A DNA stretch of 64,000 nucleotides from Durusdinium trenchii (Eukaryota > Sar > Dinophyceae > Suessiales > Symbiodiniaceae), in assembly GCA_963970005.1 (NCBI GenBank), contig CAXAMN010000015.1, positions 285,523 to 349,522 on the forward strand. The letters run 5' to 3'. The position numbers and the translations under genes were made by a program. Shown here piece after piece: positions 45,901-56,429 of this stretch. The first letter of the stretch is position 1. Each line of letters opens with the position of its first letter. A model generated the notes under the pieces. The model worked only from the letters and a program-made list of their open reading frames with translations. It was not told the DNA's origin and did no database searches.

Positions 45901-46540
45901 CGCCGAAACACTGGCGCGTCAATATACGAATGCCTACACACATGCACTGCCCGTGAGGGCCTTGTAGCCAAGGTTGATCCAGAATGGTTTGAGCCACACA
46001 AAGTTTGCAGAGATCTTTCAAGTTTCTTGTAGTTACGAGTTGATCGTTTTGAAATCTTGCATGGATATTGTTGTCGTTGGTTTGGCGTGCTTCTCTCCAG
46101 GTGCAGTTCGGTTGGTTCCCCAGATCTTGTTGGACTATTTTGCAGAGATCCTCTATACTCTACACATGAGTGGGCCTTGTACAAACCATTTGTCAGGACT
46201 CCGGACATTGAATACCTTCGTGGGGGACTTCTTTCCATTCTCTTCCTTTTCCTTTCCCTTGGTCCCTACTGTTACAGTACTCATTTTGCGTCTTTCAAGG
46301 TAGCTCTATATGTAAACATATATTATATATATACACATCCCCACCCCTCAGTTCAATTGGCGCGTCTCCTCTTTGCTTGGTGTCTTCCTTCTTACGACAT
46401 TCCTTTGCTTCCTGCCACGCTCCGTCCTTCCTATATACTCCTGTCCGTGAGTCTGTGAGCTTCAACAGCAGCCCAAAACTTCTGATCAACCAAAGCGCTT
46501 CATTGCCGCATATGTGAAAGCAAGCCCTCCTGCTCTGTGC
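42960..46540. other. Channel-gene intron, linker exon not identified
   Basis: A linker exon between S6 and the first EF-hand should lie here on the minus strand but was not identified. Contents seen: GTGAAGTCGACTCA twice (43152 and 43207), a CAG tract (43486-43560), CTCGCAG-rich words at 44215-44325, and several overlapping frames without domains (44583-45068 plus, 45416-45789 plus). Confidence 0.4.
43486..43560. repeat. (CAG)n-rich trinucleotide tract
   Basis: AGCAGCAGCAGCAGCAGCA with CCAGCA and CAACAACA interruptions. Frames through it give poly-Ser, poly-Ala or poly-Gln, so none is good evidence for a gene. Confidence 0.9.
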
Positions 46541-46545
46541 GACCC

Positions 46546-46632
46546 AGCGGCGATGATGTTAAGGACTCCAAATACCAGTGTCATTAAAGAGCCCATAAAT
46601 ATAACCGCTGTCAACGGGTGTTGCTGGATCAC
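46546..46632 (-). CDS. Cation channel gene, S6 exon
   Basis: After acceptor CCGTTCAAG, 29 codons read VIQQHPLTAVIFMGSLMTLV and FGVLNIIAA. This is the end of the pore loop and the S6 helix; FGVLNIIAA is the characteristic inner-helix sequence of voltage-gated Na/Ca-type channels, where N is the conserved gating asparagine. It joins in phase 0 to the pore exon 80 bp upstream. The donor follows GCTGG (GTCGC) or is non-canonical. Confidence 0.8.
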
Positions 46633-46712
46633 CTTGAACGGAAACCGTGAACAAACGTATTTCCCATGTGACAACCATGCCATCACCCAGGCTTTGTCAC
46701 TGAGGAGTGCAC

Positions 46713-46784
46713 AGGCACAGCAATCAATCCCCAGCTATCGCCAGCGATAACCGTCTTGAACAGCAATAGGTTTGCATCCATCAC
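46713..46784 (-). CDS. Cation channel gene, pore-loop exon
   Basis: Acceptor GATGTGAG and donor GTGCAC bound 24 codons reading MDANLLLFKTVIAGDSWGLI and AVP. The pattern LFKT....DSWG is a voltage-gated channel P-loop. The acidic residue before Ser-Trp (GDSW) is the likely selectivity-filter carboxylate, as in single-domain Na/Ca channels. Joined to the S6 exon it gives a continuous pore-S6 unit. S5 is expected just upstream; MFKSYAISLFLSLGG (46807-46874) is a possible but unproven candidate. Confidence 0.8.
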
Positions 46785-46799
46785 CTCACATCCACGAGT

Positions 46800-49700
46800 G
46801 ATTCTGAATTGCATAGGGCCTCCCAAGCTGAGGAAAAGGCTGATCGCGTAGCTCTTAAACATTGTGGCGCACAATCCTGGCGTAATCTCTGAAGAATGAG
46901 GTCATGTCACATCATGTCACATAATCATGCCACATCATACATGGTCTGTCACGCAAATTATGTAGGTTCTTGTGTCCTCGGCTATACCTAGGCACTCTCC
47001 GAGAAGCGTTTTGGCTGAGGCCCGCGGCAAGTTTTGGCACATGCCTCTGCTTTCAAGTGCTGTGGAAATGTGTTGAGACCAAACGACGTGCGGATTTAGC
47101 GCCCGTCCTGAAATATCTCAGGATTCTGTTGGTCAATCTCCATCAGCAACGGGTGCACGAGCTCCTTGGCTGAGACGCTGTGCAGTTTGCGGCACTGCTA
47201 TAAGACCTTCTCGGCGGACTGGGTGTCGTATGTCAGCTCTGGAATCGAAAGCGTCATTGGGAACCTTCAACATGTCCGGGCTTGAGCTGTGCGGGTTCAT
47301 TCCCGTAATACTGCATGCGTCTACTCAACTGGGCGACTTGAAGCATGCATAGGCATGCGCACAAACAAATGGTTGACCTTGGCAATCAGAAACTGGGGCC
47401 CTGGGGCGTGGAACAATTAGCCTTTTGTCGTCGTGCGCGGCCTAATTCTTGTGTGGGTGCCTGCCATCCCTGTGAGTCGGCTAGTGTCTCCCCACCTTCG
47501 ACACCTTCGGTTACTCGACATTTTTTGAAACCAAAGCAAAACCCCCCACAAAATAGAAACCAAAAACTGCATCCTGACTTGGCGCTTGCAAACCCTTATC
47601 CTCCCCCGTGCACCCCTTCGTGCCGCCAAAGCGACCACTATCAGCATCGCCCAGATCGTCATGACTACGAAACAAAACCTTGATTGTCATGCAATGCAGG
47701 TTGCCAGATTGACTGTCCGAGGTGGCACGAACGATGAGAAACCTACACCGTCTACACAGTTTATACATATAAGTATGGTGTATATAAGGTATATATACAT
47801 GTATATATATACACACATTCACCATGTATACATCCATTTTGCCTCGTCCGGTCCAAACATGGTCATGTCTGAGTCTGATGTGTAAGTTCCCTTTTCTTCC
47901 ACACCGCATCTGCATGAAGAACCTCCTGACTCGTACGCCATGTGTTTGTCCTACTGTTCCGCCGTAGCCAGCCTGGGCCATAAACGCCCATCCGCCCCGT
48001 TAGTTTCGACTGTTTCCGATCACACACACATATATACACACGCACGCACGCACGCCAAGCACACACACACGAAATATACACGTGGCGAATATATGCGAAT
48101 ATGTTGCTAAGTTCGACCAAGGCACAGAAAGGACCACAATAGAGCCTCCACGGCTCGTGTAAGTTAAGTTCATAATAGTTCGTACATACACTGCGGGGGA
48201 CATTGCTTGTGCCAACAAAATGTTTACTTCCTCACCGGCTCAGTGGTTTCAGTTGCGGCGCACCTGTTCGCCCACCCTGCTGCTAGAAGCAGGCAGCAGG
48301 GTAAACTTTATGAAGACTGTATACATATCCGCTGACCCTGGGCTAGGCCTAGACCATGCCTAGGCCGGGCGGCGCGTGGGATACCGAAGGTTGCGACTTT
48401 CGGCTTGTGGGTTCAGTTGTTTCTGTTTCAGCCGCCTACGCCGCAGCCCGAATCTGGTTTCAACCTCTTCAAGTCAGCTTCGAAGCTGCCGTCTGACATG
48501 CTTGCAGGCGCCGGATTAGAATCAATGTGGCCACATGTGGCCACAGAATTCCTGTAGGTGGGTCAAGGCCTGCAAGTTGCTGAGCCTGCTGATGGGCGGA
48601 CATTTCAACGACATGCTGGGACAGGGCACTTGGAAGACCCTTTGCAAATGCGCAAAAGGAGTGCGGCAGGAACGCGGCAAAAGTACAAGGATGAGCCCTC
48701 AAAACCACTCGCTTCACATCTGAGACCGCTTCCCTCCTACACTTGCAGTGAGAGCGGAAGCCGCTGCGCTGCGACAGCGGCCAAGGACACCGTGAAGAAG
48801 CAATCAAGGGGCGTGGCGTGACAGCATCTGGGCGCGTTGCTGCTTTTTGTTTGAGCATGTTGAAGTGCAAAGTTAGTTCCAGATGTTTTTTTCGGCAGAG
48901 CAGGCCAAGGAAAGAATAAGCTGGCAGTTTGCCAAAGTGTGGGAAGACAACAAAGCTACACGAACAGAACACATGAGCACAGAAACTCAGAAAGCAGAAG
49001 CAACAAGAGCAGAAGAGAAGAAAACAGACAAGAACAGAACAGAACAGAAAAGAAGGATGCGGAAGAAAAGAGCAAAGAAAAAGCACACAACACAACTGAA
49101 CAGCAGAAAACAGAACAGTACCGACGAAAAGAAAACAGAAGAGAAAAACAGCTAGATTTAGCTTCTGCCTCGCACAGCTAGGCTGGATTCCTATCTAGTT
49201 TTCTCCCTCGCACAGCCCCCTACCCAGGCCCAGGTTTTGCTTCTGCTCTCACACAGCCTAGCCTAGATTCCTATCTAGATTTCCTTTCTGCCATCACACA
49301 CCCTAGGCTAGCTAGATGCACTTGCAGGGAGAGCCCAAGGACTCACCAACCAAATGCGTCGATTCGTGTGGCCAGCTTTTGTTTAACCAAGAAGTTGCGC
49401 TTTTGTCGCGAACAGTTGAGGAAAACACCAGCGCACTTGTGATCAAGGCATCAGGTTTGCATGTTGCCTTCAATTGCCCACCGTCACCTACGGGCACCAC
49501 TTGAAACTATAGCCTAGTCAGGCAATGGTGTGATCGGTTTTTGTGCCACCAATTGACGAGACACCCATCGCCACATCAGCTCAATCTCACAGGCCTTCTG
49601 GGCGCCATGGCCAAATTGAGGCTGTATGAAAATTCCACAAGACAACCACAATGTGTCACCAAGTGCCACAGTCAAAAACCTATTTATATATATATATATA

Positions 49701-50570
49701 TATACAGCTACAAGCACCTATAAGATCCTATATGTGTTCTGCTCCCGCCGACAAGACCCTTCTAAGCAATGTGCCGTCGCTGTCCGCAAGTTGCCCTGAC
49801 AATGTGCCATGTGATCACCCTCTCTCCCTCTCCCTCTGTCTCCCTCGATCTCTCTGTGCGCACACGGTTCGCGGCCCACCCAATACCATGGTGACACTCT
49901 GAAATGTGCTCTGGATCGATTCTCGTCTCGTCCTCCTTCATCCCCTTGGAATGACATCTGGGATCACAAGACTTAGACCCTATTTTGTTATTCCCTACTC
50001 GCATGTCTTGGGGAAGATCCAACCCACAGCTTGTGGTTTTTGTTTAGTAGGCGACAACCCTCCAGCACGCCCGCGTGTCTCGCATGTATGTATGTTCTTT
50101 TATGCGAACTGGTTTAGAAATGCTGCAGCCAAGCATCCTTGTCTAGATTCGCTTCTGCGACACTTAACGCGCCGTTTTCTTTAGTCAAACAAGGGAGGAA
50201 AGCAGATGTAAACCTTGGACAACGATCAGCACACGAAAACTAACCCACCCTCCCTCCAAAGCAAAGCTGCAAAAGGCTGTTTTGGTTGGTTGCCTTCAGA
50301 GCTTCCATCATCCAGCTCTGCAGTTCATGAACCTCTGGTCATTGAACTTGCATTTCATACCTCACCTCTCCAAATGCGTCTATTTAACACAACGCAACGC
50401 TCGCGCTCGCGCCCGCGCATCGAACGACGAACGAACGAGTATCACCTACCTCAACCTCCACAACATCCTACTCACCTCACCTTACCGCACATCCCCAGAC
50501 CACACGTACCTGCCCGTTCACCCTCTTGCCCACCTACAAGAGGCGCAGCACCTTTATTCCCTAGTCCACT
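46800..50570. other. Channel-gene intron with simple repeats
   Basis: Minus-strand segments near 47120-47330 read as possible peptides (AKELVHPLLMEIDQQNPEIF, QLSRRMQYYGNEPAQLK), but splice signals are unclear. Simple repeats: TATATACA tracts (47763-47815), (CGCA)n and (CA)n (48018-48070), an ACAGAA-rich tract (48955-49155), a duplicated TTCCTATCTAGTTTTC block (49157-49315), (TA)n (49682-49705) and CTCTCCCTCTCCCTCTGTC (49820-49850). The ORF1 remnant starts at its right edge. Confidence 0.45.
48955..49155. repeat. Degenerate ACAGAA/AGAAGA low-complexity tract
   Basis: Repeats of CAGAA, AGAACAGAAC and AGAAAACAGA run for about 200 bp. The long frames on both strands here are artefacts of stop-poor composition. 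Confidence 0.85.
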
Positions 50571-50576
50571 TCGGGA

Positions 50577-52170
50577 TCACGAGGGAGTCGGAGATGCTGC
50601 CTTCTTCGGGCACTCCGCGTTGGGATGTGCTGGTGAGAAGCAGTTCATGCACTTGTGCACTCGCCGCGCCTTTCCTTTGCAGTCGGAACCTGCTGGGGAA
50701 GTCCCGCGCATGGTCCAACTCCTTTCGCCCAACTTTTAACAAATTTCTTGTCCGGCTTGATCTTTACCTTTTCCTTTGCCCTTACCCTTGCTCATCTCGC
50801 CTTTTGGGCGTTGCTCACGAAAGTTGTCAAGTTCTTCACGATCTGACGCCCAACGCTTTCTCTTCGCCATCCGCTTGTCCCTATTCGCTTGTCTTCGCCT
50901 CTACCCCCTGTCGTCCTCATCACCACGTTCTGCGGGAAGTCCAGGACGATGTGCCATCGCGATGGTTTCAGCTGGAGGTCGAGGCGAGCCATGTGCCCCG
51001 CTAGCCAGCCATGCAGCAGCTGGGTGGCGCACTTGCTCATTCCAAAACCTCTCATCCAAAGCCAAGGCTCTAAAACACGCCGTCCATGGTTCCTCCTCGG
51101 TGAACTCCCGGGGGGGTGTCCCGCCTGCCGCTATGTCCAACACGATGGCCCTTCGAGTCTTCTCTAGTTTCTCTGCCCTCGCTTTGCCGTCGGCTTGAAC
51201 AGTCAAGCCCCAAGCTTTGGGCCACTGCAACACCAGCTTTTCAATGACCTTTTCGTACAGGAGGAGGGCGGCAAGGGTCACCAAGTTTAAAGAAACACAT
51301 GCCACTTTGAAAACCCTCCAACTGACCAACCATTGCTGCAGGTTCTGGGGACCAGGCACCTCCTTCATCACAAAGGACCCGTCTCCTATCGGCAGGAAGG
51401 CCCTGAATTTCTGGTTCTTCAACACTCTTCTTCCGAAGGGCAACCACACCGAGAAGTCTACGTAGGGTGGCTGCTTCTGAACACGTACTCTATGATGTAG
51501 GGCCGCAAGCTGTGCGTCTGTGGGTTCTTCTTCTTCTTGAGGAGGGGCACCCATCACCGCTATGCATCTTTGAGCCCATTCATTCAGCATGACTGCATCA
51601 GGCAGCTTGGTCTCAGAGTCGTCCGTCTGATCCACGATGTTCGACATCTTGAGCACGTTGTCCTTGCTTCCGCTCGCTGTTCCCCCTGGGCCTGGAGGAC
51701 TAGCTGGAGCTCCAGCTCCCAAACCTGTACCATCAGGAGGTCCCGCATGAAGGTCTGGTGTCCAAGGGTCACGGTCCACGAAGGCATCCGGGCTACCACC
51801 TCCACGTAGGTGTATCACCCATCTTGCATTGCGCCATACTAACCCCACCTGAGCCGCTTGGATGGGGGGTCAACCTGTCGCCACTGGCCAAAGTAGCGGA
51901 GCCCACAATCTGAGGGATCGTCCAGTGAGGCATTGCTGCAATGAGCCTCAAGTCATTCCCCGGGCCGCCGGCAGTCGCAACAAACGAATCCCACAAACCA
52001 TCAGGCACATTCAAGCGATGCAGGAGGTCCGGGATCTGGTGAACCTCCTGGGCGTCCGCGAAGGCCAGCAAAACCATGACCCATCCGCGGCACGCGCCCT
52101 CGAAAACAAACCTGTGGGCCTTGAGCCCACCTGACTTCAAACAGGGAGGTACACATTCACTCCCTCCCAC
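50577..52170 (-). pseudogene. LINE-type ORF1 with CCHC zinc knuckle, broken
   Basis: The minus strand reads an ORF1-like protein. The N-terminal part (52170-51870) has LLAFADAQEVHQIPDLLHRL and GPGNDLRLIAAMPHWTIPQI. A run of six Gs (51864-51869, plus strand) causes a one-base frameshift, after which QAAQVGLVWRNARWVIHL resumes. The core reads YVDFSVWLPFGRRVLKNQKF and MKEVPGPQNLQQWLVSWRVF, a conserved family in dinoflagellate retroelements as I know them. Stops at about 50901 and 50739 interrupt a basic tail (MSKGKGKGKGKD), and a zinc knuckle CMNCFSPAHPNAEC (CX2CX4HX4C, near 50617-50658) follows in the same frame, ending at TGA 50577. No ORF2 is found alongside. It lies inside the channel gene, between the S4 and pore exons. 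Confidence 0.7.
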
Positions 52171-52171
52171 C

Positions 52172-52690
52172 TCATATTTCTAAAACCGCTGGCCTTTTGT
52201 CCCTCAGAACCTTTGGTTCCTCTACTACCAGCGCGCAACTACAAAAAAGAGGGTCAGCGGCACAAGGACGTTTGCCCATTCTTTACAGAATGAAGAATGG
52301 GTATATGTACATATGTATATGCAAACCTATGTGTGTGCACATCACGCATGATCAAACGATTGATGGCTGTCAAAATGACCCCAGGCTTCAAACTTCAAAC
52401 TCGACTTGCCGCCAATGTTACTGTAATGTGACGTGCCTTGAAGCAAGTCGCTAACATTGTCACGAGCTTCTGCAGCTCCTACAGCGCCAGATTCGTTCGA
52501 AGGGCATGATTCCAGTTGTCTCTTCCTGTCGAAACTCCTTGAGAGACCTGGTTCTTCGCAGTAATTGCATCAGCCGCACAATTCCTCGGAAAACCAAATG
52601 CAAAAACTCAGCTCTGCTCCAAGGGAGACCGAAGGGAGCAGTAGAGACCGGTGCCTTTTAAGACACCCAATGCTTCAGGGATCGCCGAGC
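52172..52690. other. Intron sequence with a short TACATATG tract
   Basis: Nothing coding is recognised. GTATATGTACATATGTATAT lies at 52301-52320. S4-S5 linker coding sequence is expected between here and 46.8 kb but was not identified. Confidence 0.35.
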
Positions 52691-52692
52691 AT

Positions 52693-52814
52693 CGAGCAAG
52701 ACGGAGCATCCGTAAGACGCTGAATTTGTCCAGCAAGTCATCGCCATCAGTGCCACCCGAACTGTTGTCCACAATATGTATCACCACTTCAGCATATCCA
52801 CACATGATGATAAC
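52693..52814 (-). CDS. Cation channel gene, S3-S4 voltage-sensor exon
   Basis: After acceptor CATTGCTTAG the minus frame reads VIIMCGYAEVVIHIVDNSSG, then DDLLDKFSVLRMLRLAR. The first part is S3. FSVLRMLRLAR is the start of an S4 helix with positively charged residues every third position (R..R..R), the hallmark of a voltage sensor. The donor lies near the third Arg and is uncertain. Later S4 arginines must lie in the next exon, which I could not identify. Confidence 0.75.
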
Positions 52815-52896
52815 CTAAGCAATGGATCGCATGTGCTCTATTTCGGAGTTTGGTTGCAAATTGGAAAGCAATATTCCCCCTGTCATCCGAGCTGCT

Positions 52897-52961
52897 ATAT
52901 CAAGTATCACCATCCAGTCCTTCAGCAAACGCTTGCCTTTCGCAAAGAATAGTATAGGCAG
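52897..52961 (-). CDS. Cation channel gene, S2-S3 linker exon
   Basis: After acceptor CACATGTGAG the minus frame reads LPILFFAKGKRLLKDWMVIL and D. This matches the end of S2 and the FF..K....W...D start of S3 in voltage-gated channels. The donor is probably GC (GCAGCT). The next exon continues S3. Confidence 0.65.
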
Positions 52962-53029
52962 CTCACATGTGTACAAGCAAAGGCAAAGATCGGAGAAGGT
53001 CCTTGGTTGGAAGGGGTGCTCATGGCATC

Positions 53030-53065
53030 ACATGCAACGCACAAGACCAAGTCGACGCGGAATAC
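53030..53065 (-). CDS. Cation channel gene, short S2 exon
   Basis: After acceptor AATTTCCAG the minus frame reads VFRVDLVLCVA, compatible with the middle of S2. The donor is probably GT (GTGATG). Very short; supported mainly by order between the S1 and S2-S3 exons. Confidence 0.45.
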
Positions 53066-53138
53066 CTGGAAATTTTGTATGTAGAGATCGCTTGGAAGCA
53101 AGGGTCAGAACCACTGGCGAAGTCGGAATATGCAGAGC

Positions 53139-53215
53139 TCTGTTGTCTATATCAATGGCAGTCAAGTAGGAATCAAACACAACCACCAACGCCAAGAAAT
53201 TTGCTGTGTAGTTAC
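53139..53215 (-). CDS. Cation channel gene, S1 exon
   Basis: After acceptor TTGGCTGCAG the minus frame reads NYTANFLALVVVFDSYLTAI and DIDNR. The hydrophobic run followed by DID is the typical S1 of voltage-gated channels. The likely donor is GC (GCTCTG). S1, S2, S3 and S4 segments follow each other leftwards in order within 0.5 kb. Confidence 0.65.
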
Positions 53216-53219
53216 CTGC

Positions 53220-53696
53220 AGCCAAGGCAAACCCTCTTTGGTGATATAACATGATGCACTTTAAGTTTTAAACCAAAAACTTTGCCAGCCTTCGACTAGG
53301 AAAACTGCAATCTTCTTGGCCCGTCCATACCAGCTGACATCTTCGACAACTACCTGCACTGCTCAAGCATGAGGTTATGCTCTTCAAAACACAGCGGCTC
53401 CATGGAATAAGTGACTGAGTCTAGTCGTAGCCGCAACCGCATGCATCTAGCGTCATGTCCTCAACTTCAAAGTGCGTTCAGGTTTGCAAGACAACAGAAG
53501 AGGGCTGGGTCAAACCTCAGGGACCTGCTGACCCCACAAAATGAATGAAATGGACTGCCAGCAATGCTTTGACCTCACCATGTCTTTCTCTCTCTCTCTC
53601 TCTCATGATTCAGTCTATGATGGAAACCAAAAACAATACAGTATATCAGGCACATTGCACAACATTTGGGACCTGGAGAAGCTCAAAGCTTTAGGC
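53220..53696. other. Intron sequence, (TC)n tract
   Basis: A (TC)n tract lies at 53586-53606. No coding segment is supported. Confidence 0.4.
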
Positions 53697-53796
53697 CTTG
53701 TCCTCCTTCTTGCTGACAATGAACTGACCCATGCTGGGCGATCGCTTTCTCATGCCAGGGGAAAGTGATGTCCTTGGCGTTGGAGAGCTCATCCCC
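53697..53796 (-). CDS. Candidate 5' exon upstream of the channel S1 exon
   Basis: After acceptor TTGTCTGGCAG an ATG five bases in opens a frame reading MSSPTPRTSLSPGMRKRSPS, then MGQFIVSKKEDK, to a GC donor (GCCTAA, the same hexamer as after the first EF-hand). The Ser/Pro/Arg-rich start suits a cytoplasmic N-terminus. It could be the start exon of the channel gene or an internal exon. Another frame (QGDELSNAKDITFPWHEKAI) is also open. Confidence 0.4.
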
Positions 53797-54668
53797 CTGC
53801 CAGACAAATGTGGGGCACGAAAACCAAACCCTGTCCTTCCTACGGTTTTTGCACATTTTTGGAGTGGCACCTTGCCATCTTGTCGGTTCCAAAATCTCTG
53901 ACCTGACTGTTTTGAAGAAAGCAGCATGTGGCATATTGATATTCTCAGGCCCTGCCTTGCAAGCTGGGTACTTGATTGGCTCGTGGTTCCATCCGCACCT
54001 CCTTCTCCCGGCTCCCAGGATGTAGGGAGCTGTATCTCCAAAAGGCACTCCCAGTAGCACTGTGTTTTATCGGTTTTATGGCCAAATCCGAAAATGAGAA
54101 ATGGTCCAAACTATCTGCCTCAATTGTTGCAGCATTTGACTCCTCATGTGTCGGCCCTTTGCAAAAAGTGACTCAAAGTGTTCAGCAAACCTTGTAAAAC
54201 AAAATACGGGCATCTGAAAATCAGCCGAAAACCCATGAATGTCAATAAGGCATTACATTTAACAATGAAACACATAGACCATAGACCTGTGTAAGCATGC
54301 AGTTCTCACGCCCAATGGCATCTGGAAACATCTGAGGGCATTTCGTAGGGCTTAGCTTGGCCACAAGGGAACTGCAATGGCCAACTCACATGCACTGACC
54401 ACAAGACCGGTAGATGTCAGTGTCACTGCCTGCTGGCAAAGAACATCATCCGATGCAGGATCCATTGCAGCATGGCAGGAGCGCTTTGCGCACGGGGACT
54501 TGGGCCCAGTTGGCTCAAAAGGCAAAAGGCATGCCAAATGCACCTGCAACAAACATCCAAACGCAAGCCTTTGGGGTTTCTCCCACCTGCTGATCTAGCA
54601 TGCCAGTGTGAAGTTCATTTGCATCGCAACACTGACAGGCACTTCACTCCAAAATCGGCTCAGGTCAC

Positions 54669-54838
54669 GGATCCTTTACTTTGGCCGCATTGGCTGCCTC
54701 GTCGGCCTCGCTGGCCTTATGGGTGACAGAGTGACTCCACGACTTTCCGAAGTCGACCTGCACCAGCTTGTGAGAGTTTGTGTGCAAGTCTCCGGTCTTT
54801 GGATCTGGCCAGACTTGTCCAGGATTCCATTTTTGCCC
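54669..54838 (-). CDS. Candidate exon, polar protein
   Basis: After acceptor GTTTTTGAG the minus frame reads WNPGQVWPDPKTGDLHTNSH, KLVQVDFGKSWSHSVTHKAS and EADEAANAAKVKDP, ending at a clean GT donor (GTGACC). Peptide quality and splice signals are good. It may belong to the N-terminal cytoplasmic part of the channel gene or to an upstream gene. No family is recognised. Confidence 0.45.
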
Positions 54839-54839
54839 C

Positions 54840-55755
54840 TCAAAAACCGAATGAACGGAGTCTATTTGTATGCTTTGATGCCAAAAGCTTCTGATAGTTT
54901 CTGCTTTGCAGGCAAGGTGGAACAATGAGGGCCACCGTTGTGGCGTTGCGCACCCGAAATGTCCAGGTCCAAAGAAGCATGAGCAAGCTGGAGTCAACAA
55001 TACTTTGTTTGTGAGGTTTAAGCAGAAGTAAGGGACGCAATGCCATCGGCACAGTTTGCCAAAGCCCCGGCTTCTTGCAAAACAAGTCTCCGTAGGGTTA
55101 GCTGCCAGTGTGGTAGGCGCAGGCTCTAGGGCGAGTCCCTGAGTCTTGATTGCTAGCGTCACTGCACACTCAACGGTCTGGAACAAATCCCAAAGATCAA
55201 ATCACGTTTTGTCACTAAGCGCTCCACCGGAACCCCCCCGTCCCATGCAAAATGCCCGGGCCCGAAAACCGTGCTTCATGGGGTTGCTGGCTCTCAATCG
55301 TGGAAAGTAAGTTAAGGTGCACAAAGCCGTGTTGCATGACCACAACTGCTAAATCGGCAACTTGGAGATTCTATTAGACGACGCAGCTCACATGGCTACA
55401 AAATGCCCATGTACACTGCTTCCCCCTTGCACCTCCTCCGATTTGATCGCAGGAATGCGTGGAGGTGCCCTGAGCCAAGGGCTGGTCTAGGTCTGGATCT
55501 CCCTTGTGCGGGAATGATTCAAGAAGCATGCGCGCCCTCTCTCTCCATATATATATATATAGTGCTAATATAATGCGCGCATTATGTATATAATCCGTAT
55601 ATCCATGTAGTCTAAACAAACGGGCATTACTCCTCTCCATCACAGCATCTTCAGCCAATTGTGAAAAATCCATGTGCATCTGTTACCCCCTTTGGCATGA
55701 TTCTGCACTACCATCCTTCCTATTATCTATCGGAGCAGGTCCTGACAAGCTGCTC
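54840..55755. other. Non-coding, (TA)n tract
   Basis: ATATATATATATATAG lies at 55547-55562, followed by GCGCGCATTATGTATATAAT. No gene is supported. Confidence 0.35.
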
Positions 55756-55759
55756 CGCA

Positions 55760-55960
55760 CCAAAGTTGGGAATGCCATAGAAGTAAAGAAATACAAAGCC
55801 TGCGATCACGTGTGAACGAACTGAGCTTGACTCTGAATGTAAACTCCCGCCAAGGCCGCATCTTACCCGGCCTATTGAGCCTGGCAAGAGGGAGATGGTG
55901 AAGAAACTTGGTTGCCATCCGAAACTTTTCCTCTTCGACATTGGCCATGAAAAGTACACC
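55760..55960 (-). CDS. Weak exon candidate
   Basis: The minus frame reads MANVEEEKFRMATKFLHHLP and then REFTFRVKLSSFTRDR. A second frame is open in parallel. No splice signal is decisive and no family is recognised. Confidence 0.25.
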
Positions 55961-56144
55961 TCACGTTCAGGCAGCCACAAATCTAATGGCTGGGCCAGTC
56001 AACTTCGTGCAAAGTGCAGTCAGTCGTACCATCATTGCTTGAAGGTCTTAGAAGCCAAGGTTCAAATCCTTATTGAAAAATGGGTTCATGAATTATGAAT
56101 CACGGTTTGTGGCTCATGACTACTCGTGCTTGCCTGACTACTGA

Positions 56145-56428
56145 ATGTGTTCATTCCTGTTCATGTACGTTCCGCTAGTTTCTTGAACCGTATGTATGGG
56201 ATCCAAAAGGTGCTTATTGCTCACAAGGCAACGCTGCGCTAAAAAAGAGGCGTCAACTTCAACTCCGGTAAACTCCTTAGGTAAGTCTGAAGCTTGTGCC
56301 ACATTGCCTGCCTGGATTATTGCATCACTTGCGTCCTCGAATGGCTTAGAGTGAGCTTGTTGCAATCTAGTCCGAAGACTCGTCCGATGGAAAGATCCAA
56401 GAAAGACTCCGATTCCTGGGATTTTCAT
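56145..56428 (-). CDS. Candidate exon, helical protein
   Basis: The minus frame reads SLRTRLQQAHSKPFEDASDA, IIQAGNVAQASDLPKEFTGV and EVDASFLAQR, then LLDPIHTVQETSGTYM. It is open for 96 codons with good composition. Boundaries are unclear and no family is recognised. Confidence 0.35.
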
Positions 56429-56429
56429 G

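Noticed and set aside
48469..49155. 208-codon minus frame and 80-90-codon plus frames
   Set aside because: The composition is an ACAGAA-type low-complexity tract; no domain, and both strands are open for the same reason.
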